Made by a program: the position numbers and the translations under genes
Part shown: piece by piece, positions 57,646-64,000 of the stretch
Position numbering within the stretch: position 1 is the stretch's first letter
Layout of the letters: every line of letters starts with the position of its first letter
The notes under the pieces: generated by a model
Told to the model about the DNA's origin: nothing
Databases searched by the model: none
Seen by the model: the letters and a program-made list of their open reading frames with translations, nothing else
Source: Euryodendron excelsum
Taxonomy: Eukaryota; Streptophyta; Magnoliopsida; Ericales; Pentaphylacaceae
Direction of reading: 5' to 3'
Assembly: GCA_033060915.1 (NCBI GenBank)
Contig: CM065379.1
Location: 37,939,318-38,003,317 of the forward strand
DNA length: 64,000 nucleotides

Positions 57646-59318
57646 GTTAGATTGATGAGGTTGTATGATTATGAGGGAATGGTCTTGGTATTTGGGTTTC
57701 TTTAGGACATAAGCTGTCCCTTTTGGAATTGCAACAGATGAGTTATGTGGGGTGCCTTTGCTAGAGTTCTAGCTTTCCAACAGTATACTCTCTTGCAACT
57801 AGTGAATCATGACTTTGACCAATACGGAGGAGATTGAACTAGTATTCATTTTCCTTACCTATAAAGATGAAATGAACACAAGTCACAAGTTAGTATTTGA
57901 TTTTAAAAAGCTTTATGAGATGCATGTCCTAGGGATGTCCCATCTTGAGAGGGAAACTAAACATGATGGATTTGGCTCACTTTTTGGAGATAGGGGTTTT
58001 GCCCCTGTATGCAGATACCTTATCGTCAAGTGGAAACATTCATTCATTCATTCATACATTCATTCATTCATAAATAAGTACATTAAACTTTGGAGTTTAA
58101 ATACAACGGAATTGAAATACATTGTAATAGGGGGAGAGGGAACAATTTCCTTGGGACTTCCACCAATCTACTTTTACATTTGGAATCCAAAACTACTCTT
58201 GAGTTTTCGGATTCACCTTCTTTGAGTTTGATGTTGAGGAGATCATTGAGAGATCTTGTTTGATTGCCCCTTGTCTTCTTGGCAATCCTATCTCTGTGAG
58301 CATAAAGGGATTGGGGCCCCTCCTATGGAATGACTTGAAATGTATGCTATGAGTCCTTAGGGTTACATGGAAACCCTTAGGATTTTGGTAGGTTTAATGC
58401 AAGGGAGAGTGAACTTGGTATCACTCTCTTTGGGTTGATAATATGCATGAAGATGCAATGACTTGAGTTATTTTGAAACTCTTATCTTGACATGGAATAT
58501 TGAATGCATGAACATGGATGTATAGAGTAAAGAGAGAGAGAGAGAGAATGCATTTTTAAAGTAATCATGGATGCATGAGCAGTTAGATAGGCATTATAAC
58601 AGCAATAACACAAGCATTGTAACAACAGAAAAATAAAGCAGTCGCCGTTTCCTTCATGGTTTTGAAAACAATGTGCGTATCTTAAATTTTGCAGAGGTTC
58701 GGCTATGCATAATGTCTATATGAGCATGAGGTTGAGGGTTTTCTAATGCTTCCTAAGAAGGTTCGGTTCCCAGATCTTCAAACCTAGGCACATGCCCCAA
58801 GGTGGTGCCATTATTGGTTGGTGATCCGAGCGGGGGAACTATCAAAAGGCCATAGGTGAAGAAACTAACACAACATCTTGCCTACAACCAATATACCATT
58901 TCCCTTTCTAACTAGAAGGAACATTTCAGGTAAAGAATGCAAGTATGCAAATGCTTGTACACGTGCAATGTGTGTGTGAAATTTTAAAAAACGGAGGAAA
59001 GGGCCCAACAACTCCCATTAATCCTGTCCATTCTATATATTTAGGACACACATAATAGTTAATATAACATGAAATAAAATGTGAACAAAGGTCCACCTAC
59101 AAAAATAAATATGCAAAAGTCAGTACTTTGAATGACAAACTTAATACAAGATTGAATAATTCAATGTAATTGAATGTAAGCAATGACATGTTTTTAAAAA
59201 AAACAACTAGGAAAAACTTAATTTTGAAAGTTTTTGAAGTGGATCGAATTGGACAAATTAATCAAAGACTCCAAATGGGTGAGGGTGAACAGACATGACA
59301 ATGGCCGAACCCTCTAAG
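57646..59318 (-). other. Leader of the deleted element
   Basis: Matches the inverse of 27931-29600, e.g. GCAGAGGTTCGGCTATGCAT near 58691 and ATGACTTGAGTTATTTTG near 58459. Includes an ATTC-type microsatellite at 58037-58071 (ATGAATGGATGAATGAA at the same place in the other element, about 29177) and a GA run near 58530. Frames such as 57809-58225 have no support. Confidence 0.7.
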
Positions 59319-59338
59319 TATTCTCAGCGGAGTCGCTA
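59319..59338 (-). promoter_or_regulatory. Primer binding site, tRNA-Arg-type
   Basis: On the minus strand TAGCGACTCCGCTGAGAATA, two bases from the LTR; a decayed form of the site at 27911-27930 (first TGG now TAG). Confidence 0.78.
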
Positions 59339-59340
59339 GT

Positions 59341-62300
59341 TGTCGTGCCCCGATTTTTTGCACTCGAGGAAAATTCACTTAAGTGGAAAAAAATATAGTA
59401 CTCTTTCGTTAGAACTCATCCTCCCAAAAGAATGAGTGCGATTAGGTTTGAACTTGAAATTGATTTTGAATAAGGGCTTTTGGAAAAGATTTGGAGTCAC
59501 CACCTAACTTAATTAAGGTGAGTTAGGTCACCTAAAACTAAGCACAATCCGAAGACTACACTTAAAGTTTTTGAAAAGATTTTGAAACTTTCTCAAGAGA
59601 TGGTTTTTAAGAAAATAGGTTGTTTGGCAACCTTTGAAAATATTTATGCTATTTTTAAAAAATAACTCCATTTTGGTCTTTGAAATCAGTGATTCTAGGT
59701 TCGGAGGTTAGTTACGTGTAGGGAAGACACACTAAGCCAACACCCTACCCTGCCCTTGCGGTACTTACATGTCTATTCACCCTAGGTTCACTCATTCCTA
59801 ATCTTTGATTAATAAATGTCTACTACTATCCACTATCCACTTTATAAAAGAACTTTTAGAAAGATATTTAACATAATGCATGATATGCAAATGAGGAATA
59901 AGACTTGATTTTAAAAATAGATTTTGAAAAGATTTGATTTGATTTTGGAAATGGATTTGAAAAGATAGACTTGACTTTTGAAAGAAGATTTTTAGAAATT
60001 GGAATTGGAGATTTGAAAATAGATCATAGAATTGGAAGTTTAAATAAAGGTTATGAGATTGGAAACTTGAAAAAGGTTGTGACCGCACTCATTAGGGTTG
60101 CCTATGTATTCTTTTTTGAGAATCAGGTTAGTCGTAGTTCAAACAAGAGTCCGGTTGAAAATAGACACTTTGAGGTTTTGAAAAGTTTAATTTGAAATGA
60201 TTTGATTTGAAAAGAGTTTGATTTGAATTTTGAACAAAAGATTGGAAATTAAACTTTGAATTGATTTTGATTTGAAATAGAACTTGAAAATTTTGAAATT
60301 AATTTTAATTTGAAAAGATTGAACTTGGAAGAAGAACTTAGACTAGATTTAGAAAGATTTAAAGTTGAAAACATCTTTGACTTAGATTTGAGTTAAAAAT
60401 CATCTTGGTTTGGAAAAGAATTTTAGAAAGGAGTTGAAGCTTCCTAACTTGGAATGAGGGTTGAACTAGGGTTTAGGTATCCTAGGGTTGGAACATAAAT
60501 TGAATTAGGAAGGTTTGATTTAGATTTGAAAAGTTTGTTTTTAGAAAGTTGGATTTAGGAAAGGTTTGAATTAGGATAGTTGGATTTAAGGAAGATTGAA
60601 AAGAGATTTGATTTGATTTATAAAACATTTGATTATTTGATTTGAAGGAGTTTAGAAAACTTAAGGTGTAAGAAAGATTGGATTTGGAAATCTTCGAATT
60701 GGGAATGTTTCAAAATAGCAAAGTTCCATTTTAAAAAACTATCAAATTAGTAAAATTTCATTTTAGAAAAGTTTCATTTTAGGAAAATCTTGGATTTGGA
60801 AAGATTTCAACTTTGGAAAGTTTGAGCTTAGGAAAGTTTTGAACTTAGAAAGTTTGAAATATAGAAACATTGGAATTAGGAAATGTTTGAATTAAAAATG
60901 ATTTGATTCTTGTTTCCTAAAATAGAAGATTAGATTTTATTTCCAAAAGAGTTGATTTGATTTAGTTTTTAAAATTGGAGGATTTGATCTAGTTTTCTAA
61001 TTTGAAAGATTGGATTTGGTGTGGAATTGGAAAGGTTGAATTTTGAAAATCTAGGATTTGAAAACCTATGATTTTGCTAGAAAAATAGATTTTGAAAACC
61101 TAAGATTTGATATAAAAAATAGTTTTTGGAAACTTATAATTTGAGGCAAAAGTGGAAGTCATATTTTTAGGAAAGAAAATTAAGGTTTCCTAACCATGGG
61201 ATCTAAAGCTTGACTTGGACTTCAAGAAAAAGAGTTTTCGGAAAGTAGCCATTTTGAAGAAAATTTTTAGGAAAGAGACTTGAAGAGAGTTTTTAGAAAG
61301 TGAATTTTTGAAAAGAACTTTTGGAAAGGAGTTTGAAAAGAGCTTTTTGGAAAATAGATTTTTGAAGGAAGTTTTTAGGAAAGAATTTTTAGAAAGTGGA
61401 TTTTTAGAGAGAACTTTTAGAAAGTATTTTGAAAAGCAATTTTAAAATGGGTTTGAATATGGGCTTTTTAAGAACCTTTTGAATGTCTCACTTTCCTAAA
61501 ACGGTTCTAACTATGAAGAGATTAGAACTATTCTAAGTTGGTGGTTTTGAAAATAAAAAGATTTTATATATAGACCAATTTGATCATATCGAATATCACA
61601 CCTTCTTAAAACAACTCTAACCATAGAATGACTATAATCACTTTAAAATTGTAGTTTTGATGAACAACAAAGTTAGGGTTTACACCCAAAATATGGACCT
61701 CGATGGTCACAATGAATATAACACTTTTCTAAAGCAACCTTAACCATGAATTGGCTAGAATTACTCCAGGAGTGTGATTTTGAATGCAAGTTTTGAAAAC
61801 AACTTTTGAAAACACTTTTGAATATATGTATGAACATGATATGCACAATGCAACTAGGGTCGTGAACATACAAGGTTGGCTTCACCATATAATCAAGGGG
61901 GCCGAATCCATATGGTGTAAGGTTGAATTAGAATAAAGCCCCCGACACGGTGACTTTCAACCATTCTTCCTACATATGAATTGAGAAAACCCTTGTTTCA
62001 AGTATGTAAAAAAGGGAGGAAGAAGATAGGGGATTAAAATAGAAGAAAACCCAACTGAGTTAGGAGAGAGAAGAGAGAGGGGGAAATTACATAAACGTAA
62101 AGAGAAAATCAACCTCGTATCTTCTTTGCTTTGTTTGCTTTGTTTTGCTTTTCTTTCCTTAGACTTTGGAAGTTTCGAACTTGCAGCACTTTAGTCTTCA
62201 GTGGATGTTAGAGGCTTGTATATGAGTGTATAAGGTGTATATAGGTTAGGACTAAGTGTATGGGGGCTAGGGTTTGAAGAGGCCTAAGAAAACTAGGGTT

Positions 62301-64000
62301 TGGATAGAGTTCGAGGTCTATATGCAGAGAGACAGAGTTTTTACACTTAGATTGCCGGCTCTTTTCACGCAGGGGGAGGCAGCTTTATATTTATAGACAG
62401 GAGATTGACCTAGCGCCTGTTGTAGTGGCGCTAGGCAAAATTTCTTTCTTGTGCCACTAGGAGTGGCGCCAAGCTAATTTTTGGTTTAGCGCCACTAGCA
62501 ATGGTGCCAGCCACTTAAGAAATGTTTTAAGTCGACAAGCAACATATCTTTCAACCCTTGATATGTAAGGCAAATGGTTTGGGTGCCTGTATTAGTGACT
62601 ACCGTGCAATTTCTAGCTTGGCTTCACTAGGAGTGACTCCGGATCGTCCAGGAATGTTTCAGAAGGCTGGGAATGGTCCAGATCGCCAAAAATGGGTAAA
62701 AACCCTTGAAATAGTGTCCCGGAAGTAACGGACTTAAAAAACTATGTCAGGATGGTCAATCGAGCTATTAGGGGCAAAATGGTAAATTAAATTAGAAAAT
62801 TACCATAATGGACTTGGAATGACTCATGAGAGGACTTGAAGGTTGAAAACACTATCTAGAGTGTTCCAAGGGAGTGCCGGTTTGATACCCAGAGCCGGTA
62901 TAGTTAGAAAAGACGACCGGCCCACCAAGGGCAAAACGATCATTTTGCACCAAGTTTGCTGGAATAGACTCGAAATGATTCAGAAAGGTATTGAAAGGTC
63001 AGGTATACTATTAGATTCATTCTCGAAAAGTTACCTGTTTGATACCTAGAGCTGGTGTGATTCTCAGAGGCACTCAGATGCCTAGGGGTAAAATGGTCAT
63101 TTTAACCAAATGGTCTCTAAATTGATCCAGAACCGACTGGAAGGCACTTAAGCATGCCAGATCATCTTTGGGATGGTCTTGGAAAGGTGGACTTACCACT
63201 TTGAGACTTAGGTACTTTTTCGAGAAGCGTGCTAGAAAGTCCCAATGGGCAATTCGGTCATTTTTCACTTGAGTGGGCTAGCAGGCACTTGTGTTGACTT
63301 GGGTTTTGAGTGTTTCTGCCACTCTGATGGTTTGTGACGAGTTGGTTTCCAAAGGTATCTCGTCCTTTGGTAAATGTGTCACGGCCAAAAGGTGAGTTCA
63401 GTCTCGTGACAAAGGGAGTTTGTTGGCAATTCCTGATGTCGACTTGTTTACGAGTGTTTCTGCCACTCTAACGGTTGCAATATTTGCGAGTGTTTCTGCA
63501 ACTCTGACGGTTGCAATATTTGCGAGTGTTTCCACAACTCTGACGGTGTGCGTTCATTTCAAAGACTGCTTGATCTCAGAAAGCTGCTAGGTGGATTTAT
63601 CGTATGAGGAATTAACTTTCTCGAAAGACGTGCCGAATAACAGACATTCTTTATTGGAGGGCTAGCAAGTGCCAAACGTGGACCGCTCTACCATCTTAGG
63701 GACTTGGGTTCTGTCCCGATCTATGGGTTTGAAGGGACTTACTATTCGAAAGATTTTTTTTTAAGAACGTGTTGGACTGGATGGTTTTACCACCTGAGGG
63801 ATCATTTTTCTCAAAAGGCATGCCTAATTTGATTTAAATTGGACTTAGATTTGAAATTAAATTTGAGATTGAAATGGGGACTTACTGTCTCCAGGAAGAC
63901 GTGCCAACTGAAATTGGACCGAGCAATGCCCCAAGGGCATTTTGGTCAATTTGCCTCTATTGGGCTTGATGGGCCCGCGAAGAGATTGATTGATTGGATT
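59341..64000 (-). repeat. 5' LTR of the deleted element, cut by window end
   Basis: Ends on the minus strand with GGGGCACGACA at 59341. By alignment with 50740-55335 and 36839-41455, about 120 bases up to the TGTAAGC start lie past 64000. Confidence 0.85.
62388..62515 (-). promoter_or_regulatory. LTR promoter with GCGCCAC repeats
   Basis: TATAAATA on the minus strand at 62395-62388, with a run of TAGCGCC, TAGTGGCGCTAGG, GAGTGGCGCCAAG and TAGCGCCACTAG at 62412-62500, the clearest version of this motif cluster in the window. Confidence 0.65.

Larger units (their letters stand above)
50740..64000 (-). mobile_element. Short internally deleted Ogre-like element
   Basis: Minus-strand element running off the window. 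Order on the minus strand: 5' LTR (from beyond 64000 to 59341), PBS (59338-59319), leader, a gag trace (57645-57352), non-homologous 3' region (57350-55336), 3' LTR (55335-50740). Internal length is only about 4 kb and no protease, RT or integrase is present, so it is a non-autonomous derivative. It sits inside the LTR piece ending at 50739; the five bases before it are CCTAA. Confidence 0.82.

Noticed and set aside
57809..58225. 138-residue plus-strand frame
   Set aside because: It is opposite the conserved leader of the deleted element and includes the ATTC microsatellite; no recognisable protein.

Overview
The window is plant nuclear DNA made almost entirely of transposable elements. Evidence: Ty3/gypsy pol domains on both strands, LTRs bounded by 5-bp target-site duplications (TSDs), foldback MITEs, and LTR ends and codons that have decayed by C-to-T and G-to-A transitions. 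I found no intact host gene, structural RNA gene or CRISPR array. The long-LTR family with a tRNA-Arg-like primer site resembles the Ogre branch of the Tat lineage, which suggests a seed plant, probably a eudicot; the species cannot be named from the sequence.

Layout. 1-3672: AT-rich DNA with a possible old LTR piece and two Mutator-like foldback MITEs (1499-2074 and 2395-3608), each with a 9-10 bp TSD. 3673-14034: a complete but inactivated minus-strand Tat-lineage retrotransposon (10,362 bp, TSD CTATT), with gag, protease, RT, two RNase H domains, integrase, a tandem-repeat block and a large ORF running antisense (plus strand) beside the 3' LTR. 14040-17869: AT-rich intergenic DNA. 17870-21643: remnant of a second Tat-type element with a related antisense ORF and an integrase piece. 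21644-64000: nested insertions of one long-LTR family whose LTRs are 4.6-5 kb and start TGTAAGCACCCC (or the decayed TATAAGC).

The nest contains: an LTR piece (21644-22945) interrupted by a plus-strand Ogre-like element with 5' LTR 22946-27908, tRNA-Arg-type PBS, damaged gag, and protease/RT/RNase H/integrase at 30584-35195; an antisense gene (43121 down to 36599) split by a solo LTR (36839-41455) whose removal restores the reading frame; a tandem-repeat block; two oppositely oriented LTR pieces meeting at 47286/47287; and a short, internally deleted minus-strand relative (50740 to beyond the window end) that keeps both LTRs, the PBS, its leader and a gag trace but no pol.

None of the elements looks able to move by itself: each pol has several stops or lost catalytic residues. 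The recurring feature of most interest is an antisense gene between pol and the 3' LTR in different Tat branches, carrying different protein families, with splice-like signals and rapidly changing tandem repeats alongside.
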